Both the position numbers and the translations under genes were made by a program. The notes under the pieces are model-generated. The model was not told where the DNA came from and did no database searches. It was given only the letters and a program-made list of their open reading frames with translations. Positions 9,267 through 18,339 of a stretch of 56,422 bases of DNA are shown here, in pieces. Source of the DNA: Pirellulaceae bacterium (GTDB lineage Bacteria > Planctomycetota > Planctomycetia > Pirellulales > Pirellulaceae); the NCBI GenBank assembly GCA_022448315.1, contig JAKVCA010000016.1, forward strand, positions 1 to 56,422, written 5' to 3'. Numbering within the stretch: position 1 is the first letter of the stretch; every line of letters starts with the position of its first letter.

Positions 9267-9292
9267 GAAAAGAGGCCCTCGGATCGAGCCTC
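9267..9292 (-). terminator. Probable terminator between xylA and mnmG
   Basis: On the minus strand GAGGCTCG-ATC-CGAG-GG-CCTC forms an 8-bp stem with a 2-nt GG bulge, followed by TTTTCTGTT. It sits 102 bp after the xylA stop and just before the mnmG start. It could be a terminator or an attenuator. Confidence 0.45.
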
Positions 9293-9393
9293 ATCGATGC
9301 GAGATCAAATTTTGAACATGTTAGTAAATGCAGAGGATTGCTCCGCATGCAACCGTGTTCAGCTCCAACGCTGAGTCGCGGGGACACTTGAAA

Positions 9394-10704
9394 CTAGATG
9401 TAGTAGTTCACAACATTCTCGATCAGCTCTTGCCGGCCGCTTTCATTGGCTGCGACTTCGCCTTTCTCAAGCATGTAGTTTTCGAGTGATTTGAAGTCTG
9501 CCTTGCCGGACTCGATTTCAGCGCCGATTCCATGGTCCCAGCTGCTGTAGCGCTGATCAACGAACTTGCCCAGAGCATTGTCCTCTCGAATTGCGGCCGC
9601 AATTTTGAGGCCTCTGGCGAAGGCGTCCATTCCGCCGATGTGGGCGTGGAAGAGGTCCATGGGATCGAAGCTTTCTCGACGCACTTTAGCGTCGAAATTC
9701 ACCCCGCCCGGTGCGACGCCACCGTGTTTGAGTAGCATCAGCATGATCTGTGTGGTCAGGTAAATGTCAGTTGGGAACTGATCGGTATCCCAGCCCAGCA
9801 TCAGGTCACCCGTATTCGCGTCGATGGAACCCAGCATTCCTTGAATGCCGGCGTAATCCAACTCATGCATCATCGTGTGGCCTGCCAGAGTGGCGTGATT
9901 CGTCTCAATATTCAGCTTGAAGCGATCCGTCAGGTCGTAGGCGCGAAGGAAGTTGATACACGCTGCCGCATCGCTGTCATATTGGTGCTTTGTTGGCTCT
10001 TTGGGTTTGGGTTCAATCAGGAATGTTCCTTCAAACCCGATCTCTTTGGCGTAGTCGACCGCCATGTGAAAGAACTTGGCGAGGTGGTCAAGTTCCCGCT
10101 TCATGTCGGTGTTGTAGAGAGTCTGATATCCCTCTCGGCCGCCCCAGAAGACATAGTTTTCACCACCAAGGGCCTGAGTGATTTCGAGCGCCTTTTTAAC
10201 TTGCGCGGCGCAGTAAGCGAAGACATCCGAATTGCTGCTCGTTGCCGCGCCGTGAAGATAGCGGGGGTGCGTGAACATGTTGGCAGTACCCCACAATAGT
10301 TTGATCCCGGTTCGCTGTTGTTCTTCTTCGAGAACCTCTGCAACGGAATCGAAAATGCGATTCGTATCCGCCAGATCCGTACCCTCCGGAGCAACATCGC
10401 GGTCATGGAATGCATAATATGGGGCCCCAAGTTTTTCCATGAACTCAAAGGCGACTCTGACTCGATTACGCGCATTCTCAACGGAGTCGGTTCCGTCATC
10501 CCAAGGGCGATGCATGGTGCCCACACCAAAAGGGTCGGCTCCTGAACCGCGGAATGTGTGCCAATAAACGACGCTGAATCGAAGGTGGTCTTTCATGGAC
10601 TTGCCTTCAATAGTCTCGTCCTCGTTGTACCAACGATAGGCAAGTGGATTGTCTGACTGAGGACCCTCATAACGAATTTTTTCGACTTCTGGGAATGCGG
10701 TCAT
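9394..10704 (-). CDS. xylA: Xylose isomerase
   Basis: Cytoplasmic metal-dependent isomerase converting D-xylose to D-xylulose (and D-glucose to D-fructose). At 436 residues it matches the long class II type. Visible signatures are the active-site histidine and aspartates in [12 protein letters not shown] and the [16 protein letters not shown] motif. The metal/substrate region is [18 protein letters not shown], and metal ligands lie in [20 protein letters not shown] and [17 protein letters not shown]. An AGG element lies 9 nt before the ATG. No xylulokinase or xylose transporter lies next to it, so regulation and pathway context are not given by the neighbours. It fits use of plant or algal polysaccharides. 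Confidence 0.98.
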   Translation of the reverse strand: MTAFPEVEKIRYEGPQSDNPLAYRWYNEDETIEGKSMKDHLRFSVVYWHTFRGSGADPFGVGTMHRPWDDGTDSVENARNRVRVAFEFMEKLGAPYYAFHDRDVAPEGTDLADTNRIFDSVAEVLEEEQQRTGIKLLWGTANMFTHPRYLHGAATSSNSDVFAYCAAQVKKALEITQALGGENYVFWGGREGYQTLYNTDMKRELDHLAKFFHMAVDYAKEIGFEGTFLIEPKPKEPTKHQYDSDAAACINFLRAYDLTDRFKLNIETNHATLAGHTMMHELDYAGIQGMLGSIDANTGDLMLGWDTDQFPTDIYLTTQIMLMLLKHGGVAPGGVNFDAKVRRESFDPMDLFHAHIGGMDAFARGLKIAAAIREDNALGKFVDQRYSSWDHGIGAEIESGKADFKSLENYMLEKGEVAANESGRQELIENVVNYYI

Positions 10705-11141
10705 CTAATGAAACCTAACACGAGAAGGGGAAGCTTTTTTTAAAACCAAATATCGCGATACCGATCGACCCCTGCGATTCCGTGCGCAGGTCGCGAAACA
10801 CCGGTGCATTCGCCTCAAATTGTCTCAAAAAAACACGACTTACTCAACAAGCAGTTGTTCAGGATTTGCACCGGTCGGTGGAGGATGTCAGCGGATCAGA
10901 TCGCATACGCCGCTATCCCCGGGTCTCACCTGCCAACAGTCACAAAGCAAGATGGCCCAATCGCTGGCGAACCAATGCTGCATCTCTTCTTCGAGCCACA
11001 CTGAATTCAGAGATCTTGAGGCCGATCATTGCCGTCAGGATTTCACCTTTGCACGCCCCATTGAAGTCTGGTCCAAAGTGGCCCTGAAGCTGGTGGGTGA
11101 TTTTCGATCTGAAATCTCAAGGACGAGCGTTGCGAGCTTTT
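10705..11141. other. Intergenic gap upstream of xylA
   Basis: 437 bp between the start of xylA and the end of the sulfatase gene, both on the minus strand. It should carry the xylA promoter. No credible open frame, operator-like palindrome or RNA motif was recognised. Confidence 0.5.
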
Positions 11142-12602
11142 TCAGTTGCTCGATTGAATGGGAAACACATCCCTGAGAGCCAAGGGATCATTGTTTTCAG
11201 TTTGCCAGTGAACCAGCTTCTGCAGCAGTGTTTGTATCGTTTCTGCTGAATCAGGATCCTTGGACAGGTCAGTCATTTCACTGGGGTCTTCCTCAAGGTC
11301 ATAGAGCCGGAGTGTAGGAACTTCGGGATAAACGATCAGCTTGTATTGGCCATCGAAGATCATCCTTTGTTTATTCAGGTAGGCACCGATGATCGGCAGA
11401 TGTTGAGGTTCCGAACGTTGTTCCGTCAGTTTCGGTATCAGGCTTTTGAATTGGATGTGTGAAGGCATCGAAATTCCAGCAAGTTCAATGGTGGTTGGGA
11501 CGACGTCTTGAAGGTAGATCGGATCGGAAATGGTGACTCCGGCCCGAGCGTTCGGCCCAACAATAATGAAGGGCACTCGCACGCTGTGGTCATACATGTT
11601 CTGTTTGCCGACCAGGCCATGGCGTCCCACCGCGAGGCCGTGGTCAGAGGTAAGGATAATCCAGGTATTTTTGGCCATGTTCGATGTCTGCAAGCGATCG
11701 AGGATCTTGCCGATCTGTTGATCAAGGTGGGTGATGCAGGCAAAGTATTCTTGGCGATGCACCTGGATTCCGAGGTGGGTGCGAGGAAACAGTGCCAGTT
11801 TCTCGTCACGCAATGATGGGCTACAACCCATCGCATCTTTGAATGGGTATTCCGGTAAAAAGTTCTCCGGGATTGAAATGCGGCTGAGCGGATAGCGATC
11901 GACAAATTCCTTGGGCGCCTGACGTGGGTCATGAGGCGCATTGAAAGCGACGTACATGAACGACGGGGCCCCGTGTTGCTCGGCCTGGTTGATGAATTCG
12001 ATCGCATCGTTGGCGACAATTTCAGACCAATGAGTGCCTCCTTCCCAGAATCCCCCCCGACTTTTATCCCAAGGTTGCCAAGGATCCTCTCCTGTCAGCG
12101 GGGGGCGGTTGTAGCCTTCGGGCGTCTGCTTAGGCATTCCCGGTCGCACGTTCTTGGCGACATCGAAAATCTTTTTCGCATCGATCGGAACATGCCATTT
12201 CCCGGTCATGTAGGTTTGGTATCCGGCGTCGTTAAGGATGTCGGACCACAATCGACGCTGTTGGTGTTCTTTTCCGAGTTGTTTTTGAATCGCGTTCGCA
12301 TTCCACAGAAAGCGACCCGTGTTGAGCATGGTTCGGCTCGCAACGCATACAGCCCCACTCCATGAGCCCATGTTGTAACAATGTGAAAATGAGGTGCCCC
12401 GCCGAGCCAACCGATCCAGATTCGGAGTCTCGATGTCCAGCTGCTTGAGGTGTCCTAGAGTCTCAAAGCTCTGGTCATCGGTGATGATGAAGAGAAAGTT
12501 GGGAGGGTTGTCTTGCCCCGAGGCGACTTTGGAGTTGAGAGTCACCAGCAATAGCAGGGAAAATAGGCTGATGGGTCGAAGTAGGGCAGTGACTCGGTTC
12601 AT
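11142..12602 (-). CDS. Secreted sulfatase (alkaline-phosphatase superfamily)
   Basis: Hydrolyses sulfate esters, probably on marine polysaccharides or glycosaminoglycan-like substrates. It has a cleavable signal peptide (hydrophobic LFSLLLLVTL, end near VASG). The metal-binding start of the fold is NFLFIITDDQS, with Asp42 and Asp43. Cys86, in GAVCVASRTMLNTGR, is the residue normally converted to formylglycine. The motif here is C-x-A-x-R rather than the commoner C-x-P-x-R, a tolerated variant. Further signatures are TGKWHVP, FMYVAFNAPHDPRQAP and LTSDHGLAVGRHGLVGKQNMYD. The second ATG (12602) is chosen because AGGA lies 9 nt upstream, whereas it is only 3 nt from the first ATG (12608). The C-terminal domain of about 100 residues is typical. 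Exact substrate is unknown. Confidence 0.93.
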   Translation of the reverse strand: MNRVTALLRPISLFSLLLLVTLNSKVASGQDNPPNFLFIITDDQSFETLGHLKQLDIETPNLDRLARRGTSFSHCYNMGSWSGAVCVASRTMLNTGRFLWNANAIQKQLGKEHQQRRLWSDILNDAGYQTYMTGKWHVPIDAKKIFDVAKNVRPGMPKQTPEGYNRPPLTGEDPWQPWDKSRGGFWEGGTHWSEIVANDAIEFINQAEQHGAPSFMYVAFNAPHDPRQAPKEFVDRYPLSRISIPENFLPEYPFKDAMGCSPSLRDEKLALFPRTHLGIQVHRQEYFACITHLDQQIGKILDRLQTSNMAKNTWIILTSDHGLAVGRHGLVGKQNMYDHSVRVPFIIVGPNARAGVTISDPIYLQDVVPTTIELAGISMPSHIQFKSLIPKLTEQRSEPQHLPIIGAYLNKQRMIFDGQYKLIVYPEVPTLRLYDLEEDPSEMTDLSKDPDSAETIQTLLQKLVHWQTENNDPLALRDVFPIQSSN

Positions 12603-12805
12603 GGTCATGATTCCTGGGGCGGTGATGCCCGTTCAAAGGTCGTCAAACGAGGGTTGGCAGTTTGGCCTATTTTACCCCGAGGTTCAAACACAAATCAGTG
12701 CGAACGTTGACCATGTTCGCCACCAAGGAGAGCAAGAGATTCAATTCGCGTGAGAAATTCAACGCGTTGCGCAAAAAACCTCGGCAAAGCCAGGGTTTAG
12801 CGCAT

Positions 12806-12830
12806 AAAAAAACCTCGGCTTTGCCGAGGT
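12806..12830 (-). terminator. Terminator of the tRNA-Asp gene
   Basis: Read on the minus strand: an 8-bp stem ACCTCGGC / GCCGAGGT with a 3-nt loop, followed by seven T residues. It starts 5 nt after the tRNA-Asp 3' end. An imperfect further copy of one arm (CCTCGGCAAAGCC) lies at 12779-12791. Confidence 0.85.
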
Positions 12831-12835
12831 AAAAG

Positions 12836-12909
12836 CGACCCGGACGGGACTCGAACCCGCAACCACTGGATCGACAGTCCAGTACTCTAACCAATTGAGC
12901 TACCGGGCC
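12836..12909 (-). tRNA. tRNA-Asp (anticodon GUC)
   Basis: 74-nt class I tRNA. On the minus strand the acceptor GGCCCGG pairs with CCGGGTC. The anticodon stem CTGGA/TCCAG encloses CTGTCGA with anticodon GTC. The D-loop is AGCTCAATTGGTTAGAGT and the T-arm is GCGGGTTCGAGTCCCGT. The discriminator is G, as required by aspartyl-tRNA synthetase. The 3' CCA is not encoded. A rho-independent terminator follows directly. Confidence 0.96.
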
Positions 12910-13177
12910 ATTGGGTCGTCGAACTATTCATTCGGTTATTCGAGTGCCAAAGTTTAGTGAAACAGAAAGATTGTCTCAAGAGGGTGTCAAAGCACTTTTC
13001 CCGAAATCTTCGTGTGTCGATGCTGCTGCGATTCGAGAGTCCGAAAAGGCATTCATGTCTTATTTTTGACAGTGATTTGGAGTGATGCTACCGTGCTTGC
13101 CGTTTTAAAAGGACCGTCCACTTCACGGCAAGTGACACCAAAGTGGTGCGCGACAGTTTTTTTTCGAACGGGAATCC

Positions 13178-13654
13178 TTGTTTGTGGATGAATCAACTTT
13201 GGTCTCATTGGAATGTTCGGCTTGCGAGTTCGGGGAAACTCGTACGTTTGCAGATGTCGTCGGATGTTTGCGACAAAACGGGCGCTTACGACGGGAGGCA
13301 AAACCAAGCTGGGATTTTGTCGTGCAGTTTTGGAATCTCGACACGTCCGCCTCGTTGTGCCCGGAATGTGGCGACTCGACGCTTGTTCTCCAACCCTTCA
13401 TCAATCAAGGTGACTGGGACGATGAAGTCGTCCGTTGTGAAGAGTGTCGGCAGGTAATTTCCGAAGAGCGTTTGGAAATATTCCCGGAAACAAAAGTCTG
13501 TTCTTCTTGTAAATCAGCCTACGAGGATCCGGCTTCCCAAGTTTTGGACGAGGGGTTCTGTCCAAGTTGTGGAAATTACCTTGAGACGATTCTGTCTTCT
13601 ACTCATCTCGCCAGATATCGGCAAAGGTGCCAAAAATGCGGTTATCGTTCATAA
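13178..13654 (+). CDS. Multi-zinc-ribbon protein, function unknown
   Basis: Small cytoplasmic protein of 158 residues with six CxxC knuckles, at residues 13-16, 61-64, 87-90, 108-111, 128-131 and 151-154. This is enough for three zinc ribbons. Between the first and second knuckle lies a WDFVVQFWNL segment. I do not recognise the family; such proteins can bind nucleic acid or act as adaptors, but nothing here decides it. The start is uncertain: TTG at 13178 is the first possibility, and GTG at 13184 has a GGGA-like site about 9 nt upstream. The next gene starts inside its last 19 bases, which points to translational coupling with the leucine-rich lipoprotein. The promoter should lie in the 270 bp after the tRNA-Asp gene. 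Confidence 0.72.
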   Translation: MFVDESTLVSLECSACEFGETRTFADVVGCLRQNGRLRREAKPSWDFVVQFWNLDTSASLCPECGDSTLVLQPFINQGDWDDEVVRCEECRQVISEERLEIFPETKVCSSCKSAYEDPASQVLDEGFCPSCGNYLETILSSTHLARYRQRCQKCGYRS

Positions 13655-14436
13655 TTGCATTCGTTGTTTGGGTTTCGGGTATGGTCGGGTGCCGTCCGAC
13701 GACCGACGAGCATGAGGCGAAGCCTTCGAAGTCGGAGACGCTGGACACTGAAGGAACTCTTACGTCCCAGCAAGCTCACGAAGGCGCATGGTTGGAGATC
13801 GCCAAACGTGTCAACGCCGGCCTGGAGACCCAAATTGACTGCCATTTTCCCATCGACGACGACCAAATCCGCATGCTCTCTAAAAATGCGAGATTGGACG
13901 TGTTGCTTCTGAATCAGGGGGCTTTGGGCGAGCTCGGCTTGCAACACATCGCCGGGATATCAAGCATTAAACGCCTCGGTATTCGCGGCTCCGCGTTTGG
14001 GGATCGTCAAGCGGAGTTGTTGGCTGCCATGCCCAACCTCGAAATCTTGAATATACCGGATACTGAATTCACAGCCTCTGGTTTTTGGCACCTATGTGAG
14101 TCCAAGAAGTTACTGTCACTCCGGATTGGCACTCGGCAGAGAATGGATCGTCTCGGAGAGTGTCTGAAGGGGCTGGAACAACTTCGTCACCTTCATCTGA
14201 TTGGCATCAAGGTTGACCACGGGGCTCTCGAAGTGATTTTAGAGCTTCCGGAGTTGCAATCCCTTTACCTTGATGATGCAGGGCTCAGAGAGTCTCAGTT
14301 GGACTTGCTCGTGGAGCATGGGCACCATTTACACATTCACCTCGACCAACTGCACCTTGATCGCGACGGTGGGGAGCAAGCGACCGATGAATCCAGGAAG
14401 TTGCAGGGGCAAGCCGGTCGGGGAGGTGAGGGCTAG
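13636..14436 (+). CDS. Leucine-rich-repeat-like lipoprotein
   Basis: Predicted lipoprotein of 266 residues. The signal peptide MRLSFIIAFVVWVSGMVGC ends in a lipobox Cys. After a linker come five or six irregular leucine-rich repeats: RLDVLLLNQGALGE, SIKRLGIRGSAFGD, NLEILNIPDTEFTA, QLRHLHLIGIKVDH and ELQSLYLDDAGLRE. The C-terminal tail is His/Asp-rich. Planctomycetes have many such LRR proteins; they probably form protein-binding scaffolds on the periplasmic side. The ATG at 13636 is preferred over the GTG at 13627 because AAAGG lies 8 nt upstream of it and because the signal peptide then starts at residue 1. Its start overlaps the end of the zinc-ribbon gene. Confidence 0.8.
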   Translation: MRLSFIIAFVVWVSGMVGCRPTTDEHEAKPSKSETLDTEGTLTSQQAHEGAWLEIAKRVNAGLETQIDCHFPIDDDQIRMLSKNARLDVLLLNQGALGELGLQHIAGISSIKRLGIRGSAFGDRQAELLAAMPNLEILNIPDTEFTASGFWHLCESKKLLSLRIGTRQRMDRLGECLKGLEQLRHLHLIGIKVDHGALEVILELPELQSLYLDDAGLRESQLDLLVEHGHHLHIHLDQLHLDRDGGEQATDESRKLQGQAGRGGEG

Positions 14437-14637
14437 GGAATGCTGGCCTGAGGCTTCCATAACGGGTATTGAACCGTTCAAAATCAGGGAAACTGACGGA
14501 TTTATTGTGGACAGGTTCGGCGTAGAGGAATTAATATGGATTCCGCTGGCAGCGCCAGAAATCCATTGATCAGTGCCGAAGGACAAGCCAATGCAAGGAT
14601 GCTTGTTCGGGCGTTCGGTTTGTCCTAGGAGGTGATT

Positions 14638-14955
14638 GTGTCTGGAGCAGCAGAGATTTTTGCAGACGGTATCGGCGAAATTGCACTTGTTGGGGGGATG
14701 GTCAGAATCGATCTGGTCAGTCTCTCGCAAACGGAAAAAAACGAGTCCGGTGAAGCCTTGTTGGAACTTCGACAACGAGTCGTAATGTCTCCTGAAGGTT
14801 TCTTGCGAAGCTTTGGTGCGATGGAAAATTTAGTCAAACAACTTGTGGATGCGGGGCTTTTGAGGAAGACGGATGAGGATGAGGCTGCGAAGGCTGTTCC
14901 AGTTTCCGTCAAATCTGAGGTTGCTCCCGCGTCACCGAACTTTTCAACTGAGTAG
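14638..14955 (+). CDS. Small conserved-looking protein, function unknown
   Basis: 105-residue soluble protein. The start is set by an exceptionally good ribosome site: AGGAGGTGAT at 14627-14636 precedes GTG 14638 by the usual distance. A GTG at 14632 falls inside that site and is unlikely to be used. The sequence is compact with a regular strand/helix pattern (GEIALVGGMVRIDLVSL, then ELRQRVVMSPEGFLRSFGAM and an amphipathic helix NLVKQLVDAGLL). It ends in a flexible, Ala/Val/Pro-rich tail. I do not recognise a family. It lies 201 bp after the LRR lipoprotein and 89 bp before the giant metalloprotease gene. Confidence 0.7.
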   Translation: MSGAAEIFADGIGEIALVGGMVRIDLVSLSQTEKNESGEALLELRQRVVMSPEGFLRSFGAMENLVKQLVDAGLLRKTDEDEAAKAVPVSVKSEVAPASPNFSTE

Positions 14956-15044
14956 TGTTGAGTCATGCTCGACCTCTGGATTTGGTTTGAGGCACCAAAT
15001 TGACGTGGTTGAGTAGATGCTACTTATCGTCGGGAGAATCATTG

Positions 15045-18000
15045 ATGGGGAAGCGAACAGAGAGGAAGAGCATTCTTGACCGATATTTCGCGACGAGCGA
15101 AATGCCATTGGTCGAAGAAGAGGGTGGCGGGCAGATTGCCGGGCCGGACCGCGTTCGACTAGAAAACGCTGGGAAAACGTTGAATCAACCCGGTAGCGAA
15201 TCCGGCCAAGCGGTTGTTGACCAAAACGACTTGACCATCGCGGCTGGCATATTCAACTCTCAGTTCGCAGTTTCATCACCGGTGAAAGCAGGAGCCACCG
15301 ATCGACGGGTCGATGCTTCAAGCGAAGGTCCCCTCTTTAATGTTTCAGGTGGCGGCAATCTTTTTCGTCCTCGAATCAATGGGATCGATAAAACTCTGTC
15401 TTTTGGAAAACGGGTCTCCGTCGATCAACTGTTCCAATATTTGGATCTAGATGGCAACCCGCTCTACAAAATTTCTGTTCTAGACGCGACTCAAGCCCGT
15501 AAGTCGGGATATTGGCGCCTTGGTAGGAATCGTCTGGATTCGGGGCAATGGCACACATTTTCAGCCGAAGAAATGAGCCGCCTTTCGTTTCGAAGTGGCT
15601 TGGTGGTTGGAATCGATAAAGTCCAACTTAGGGTTCAAGACACCGATGGTGTGACTCAGCGTTGGAGTTTGATCGAAACGATTGACGTCACCACGGTTGA
15701 GAATAATGATCGTCCCCCTGTCGCAACCATCGAAGATATTTCCGCTCTGGCGAGCGAATCTTATGAAATGGGCGACTACATTTCGGCATCGGATCCGGAC
15801 GGCTTTGACATCACTCGGTATCGTGTTAAGTACAAGGGTGCCGGTTCGTTGATGCTGAACGGGGTAAAGCTTGCCAAAAAACAATGGCATACGTTTAACG
15901 CCAGCCGACTGGACGAACTGGTGTTTCAGACCCGGAATCATGCAACCGACATCAAGACCACAAAGATCAATGTTCGGGCGAACGATGGAAGCAGCTGGAG
16001 TCTCATCGACAAAGGTAAGGTGACCGCCGATCCCAATCGGTTTGCACCTGTTGTTCAAGCCAACGATAGAAATGTCGCTCGAAATGAGCAACTGTCGGCT
16101 CACACGATGTTTTCTCCGAGCGACGCCGATGGCAATACGGTCAAGCGAGTTGCTTTCTACGACACCGGCATCGAGCCCAACGGTGGTTACTTTAGCGTCG
16201 GCGGAGTCGTACAGGCCCCACGCGAATGGTTTGAGGTTGCGGCAGAGGAGCTCACGAGCGTTCGATATAACGCTGCGGCGATCTTGGATCGTGAATCATT
16301 CCGCGTCAAGATTTTTGATGGCATGTATTGGAGTGATTTTCAAACTGCCACTGTGAGCACCATTGAGAAACCAGTGGTGGACCTCGAAGATGTTACCGTT
16401 GTGGGCGAGCTGGAGGAGATTCAGGTCTCCTCACTTTTCTCTCAGACCGATGTTGGACCTTCGCTTTCGGCATACGAGGTGATTGACCTCAATGAAGATG
16501 CTCTTTCCGGAACTTTCCGTCTTGCCGGTGTCGATCTAGAAGCCGGAGTTGTGCATAACATCGATGGAGCTCAACTTCGCGACCTGACTTTTGTCGGTGG
16601 CAACGTTGATGATCGATACATCGATGAGATTATGATTCGTGCGAATAATTCTCAGCACTGGAGTGATTGGTCGAGAGGCTCAGTGAACACCGAGCCAAAC
16701 ATGGTTGAATCATTGAATCAGTTGCAGCCTTGGAACAGTGGTCCAGGACAATCGGTCGAGGTGACCTATTCTTTCTGTCAGGTCGTTCCTGACTACTATG
16801 CGGATGATGCGCAGGAGCGTGACAACTTTTTGCCATTCAATGCATTGATGAGGTCAGCGGCTCGTGACGTCCTTGAGACTTGGTCTCGGGTCAGCGGTAT
16901 CAGTTTCCGCGAGGTCTCTGATGCGGTCGGCGGAGTATTGCGTCTTGGGACAGCTGATCTCGGAAACGAGGCGATCTTGGGTTGGGCTTATCCGCCCAAC
17001 GGCGTACTCACCCCCGATTTCCTTGCGGGTGATTTTTGGATCAATAATTCCTCTGTCCTTGCCGGGACTTCACAAGACCCGCTTCTCAATCAAGATCCCG
17101 GTTCAGAGGGCTACATGGTGCTCCTTCACGAGTTGGGACATGCGATCGGTCATTCTCATCCTTTTGACATGCCGATCCGTTTGCCGAGCAACACGGAAAA
17201 CCAGAACTTTACAGTGATGTCTTATACACGTCGGGAGGGTGTCTCACCTTCGGCACCGATGCTTTACGATGTGGCCGCACATCAGGCGCTCTACGGCGTC
17301 AACGCTGAATACAACAGCGACGATACGGTCTATGACTTCCCGACCGACGTCACGCTGGCGGAAGCGATTTGGGATGCGGGTGGGGTTGATACCTTCGACT
17401 TCTCCGAGCATTCGCGAAACGCGAGCATCGATCTCCGTCCCGGTCAGTTCAGCAGTTACGGGACCGAGTCCGACAACTTGAACATCGCTTATGGCGCGGC
17501 CATCGAGAATGCCGTCGGTGGCTCAGGTGACGATGAGCTCACCGGAAACCAGCTTGAAAACGTGCTGGAAGGTGGAGTCGGGGCGGACACGCTCCGTGGC
17601 CTTGGTGGCAATGACATGATGGTGGGTGGAACCGGTAGTGATAGCTACGTTGTCGGCATCGGTGACGGACATGACACCATCGAAGAACGTGAAGGCGGTG
17701 GGGTAGATCGATTGACGATTGACCTGACTGGTGTTGATCTCGGCCCAGACTATGACGAAGAAGAACTCTTCGATCAAGCCTTCACAGACCACATTGCCGC
17801 GAGGAAGTTTAACGGCGATTTGTTCCTCAGCATGTCGACTCGTGGCGAATCTGCGTATGGGTCGATCGTCATCAAGGACTTTGAAGATGAGCTGTCGCGG
17901 GTTGAAACCTTACGGGTTTACCGCGGTGACGAAGCGATCACTCGAGATGTTGATCTCGAGTCCGTTTACATTTCGGCGAGCGACGAATACAGCCGATTTG

Positions 18001-18050
18001 AAATTTCAGATTTCTCTTCCGAGTTCGGTCAGATCGCTTTGCCATCTTAG
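15045..18050 (+). CDS. Large M10 metalloprotease with RTX repeats
   Basis: 1001-residue protein. Residues about 120-560 hold four or five repeats of roughly 95 residues, each with an acidic SDADG/SDPDG/LDLDG loop, a 'WHTF' motif and a closing 'DG..WS' strand, like cadherin/VCBS-type beta-sandwiches. A metzincin protease domain follows: HELGHAIGHSH (His695, the zinc-binding HExxHxxGxxH pattern) and the Met-turn NFTVMSYTRR (Met725). This matches serralysin-like M10 peptidases. Residues about 823-875 are RTX calcium-binding nonapeptides (GGSGDDELTG, GGVGADTLRG, GGNDMMVGG). A further domain of about 120 residues ends the protein. No Sec signal peptide is present, so type I secretion through the C-terminal RTX region is likely. 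ATG 15045 has GGGAG 8 nt upstream; a TTG at 15000 lacks this. A strong terminator follows. Confidence 0.88.
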   Translation: MGKRTERKSILDRYFATSEMPLVEEEGGGQIAGPDRVRLENAGKTLNQPGSESGQAVVDQNDLTIAAGIFNSQFAVSSPVKAGATDRRVDASSEGPLFNVSGGGNLFRPRINGIDKTLSFGKRVSVDQLFQYLDLDGNPLYKISVLDATQARKSGYWRLGRNRLDSGQWHTFSAEEMSRLSFRSGLVVGIDKVQLRVQDTDGVTQRWSLIETIDVTTVENNDRPPVATIEDISALASESYEMGDYISASDPDGFDITRYRVKYKGAGSLMLNGVKLAKKQWHTFNASRLDELVFQTRNHATDIKTTKINVRANDGSSWSLIDKGKVTADPNRFAPVVQANDRNVARNEQLSAHTMFSPSDADGNTVKRVAFYDTGIEPNGGYFSVGGVVQAPREWFEVAAEELTSVRYNAAAILDRESFRVKIFDGMYWSDFQTATVSTIEKPVVDLEDVTVVGELEEIQVSSLFSQTDVGPSLSAYEVIDLNEDALSGTFRLAGVDLEAGVVHNIDGAQLRDLTFVGGNVDDRYIDEIMIRANNSQHWSDWSRGSVNTEPNMVESLNQLQPWNSGPGQSVEVTYSFCQVVPDYYADDAQERDNFLPFNALMRSAARDVLETWSRVSGISFREVSDAVGGVLRLGTADLGNEAILGWAYPPNGVLTPDFLAGDFWINNSSVLAGTSQDPLLNQDPGSEGYMVLLHELGHAIGHSHPFDMPIRLPSNTENQNFTVMSYTRREGVSPSAPMLYDVAAHQALYGVNAEYNSDDTVYDFPTDVTLAEAIWDAGGVDTFDFSEHSRNASIDLRPGQFSSYGTESDNLNIAYGAAIENAVGGSGDDELTGNQLENVLEGGVGADTLRGLGGNDMMVGGTGSDSYVVGIGDGHDTIEEREGGGVDRLTIDLTGVDLGPDYDEEELFDQAFTDHIAARKFNGDLFLSMSTRGESAYGSIVIKDFEDELSRVETLRVYRGDEAITRDVDLESVYISASDEYSRFEISDFSSEFGQIALPS

Positions 18051-18074
18051 TCGTCGGATTTCTCAACGAAATTT

Positions 18075-18104
18075 AAGGAGGACCGTTTGGTCCTCCTTTT
18101 TTTG
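18075..18104 (+). terminator. Rho-independent terminator after the RTX protease gene
   Basis: 9-bp stem AGGAGGACC / GGTCCTCCT with a 4-nt loop (GTTT), followed by seven or more T residues. It starts 26 bp after the stop codon. Confidence 0.92.
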
Positions 18105-18339
18105 TGCGCAAGTTAATTTTGCGAGGGGGCTGCGTCGGGCTTAGCCAAGGGACTTGTTACCGCGGTTTCCCCGAGGTCCGAAGAGGGGGGAAGACATGCC
18201 GTGGTTTTCGGTGCACACCCTGACAGGGTGGGTGTCGGATGAAGAAACCGGGCTATCTAGACGATGGACCCAGTAACGTGTTGGCCTGGCGTCACGCAGG
18301 ATCAATCACGATCACTCAACCCAATTCGGCCTCATGATT

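Noticed and set aside
10782-11087. A 101-codon plus-strand frame upstream of xylA
   Set aside because: Arg/Ser-rich composition typical of a chance frame, with no start signal and no homology recognised.
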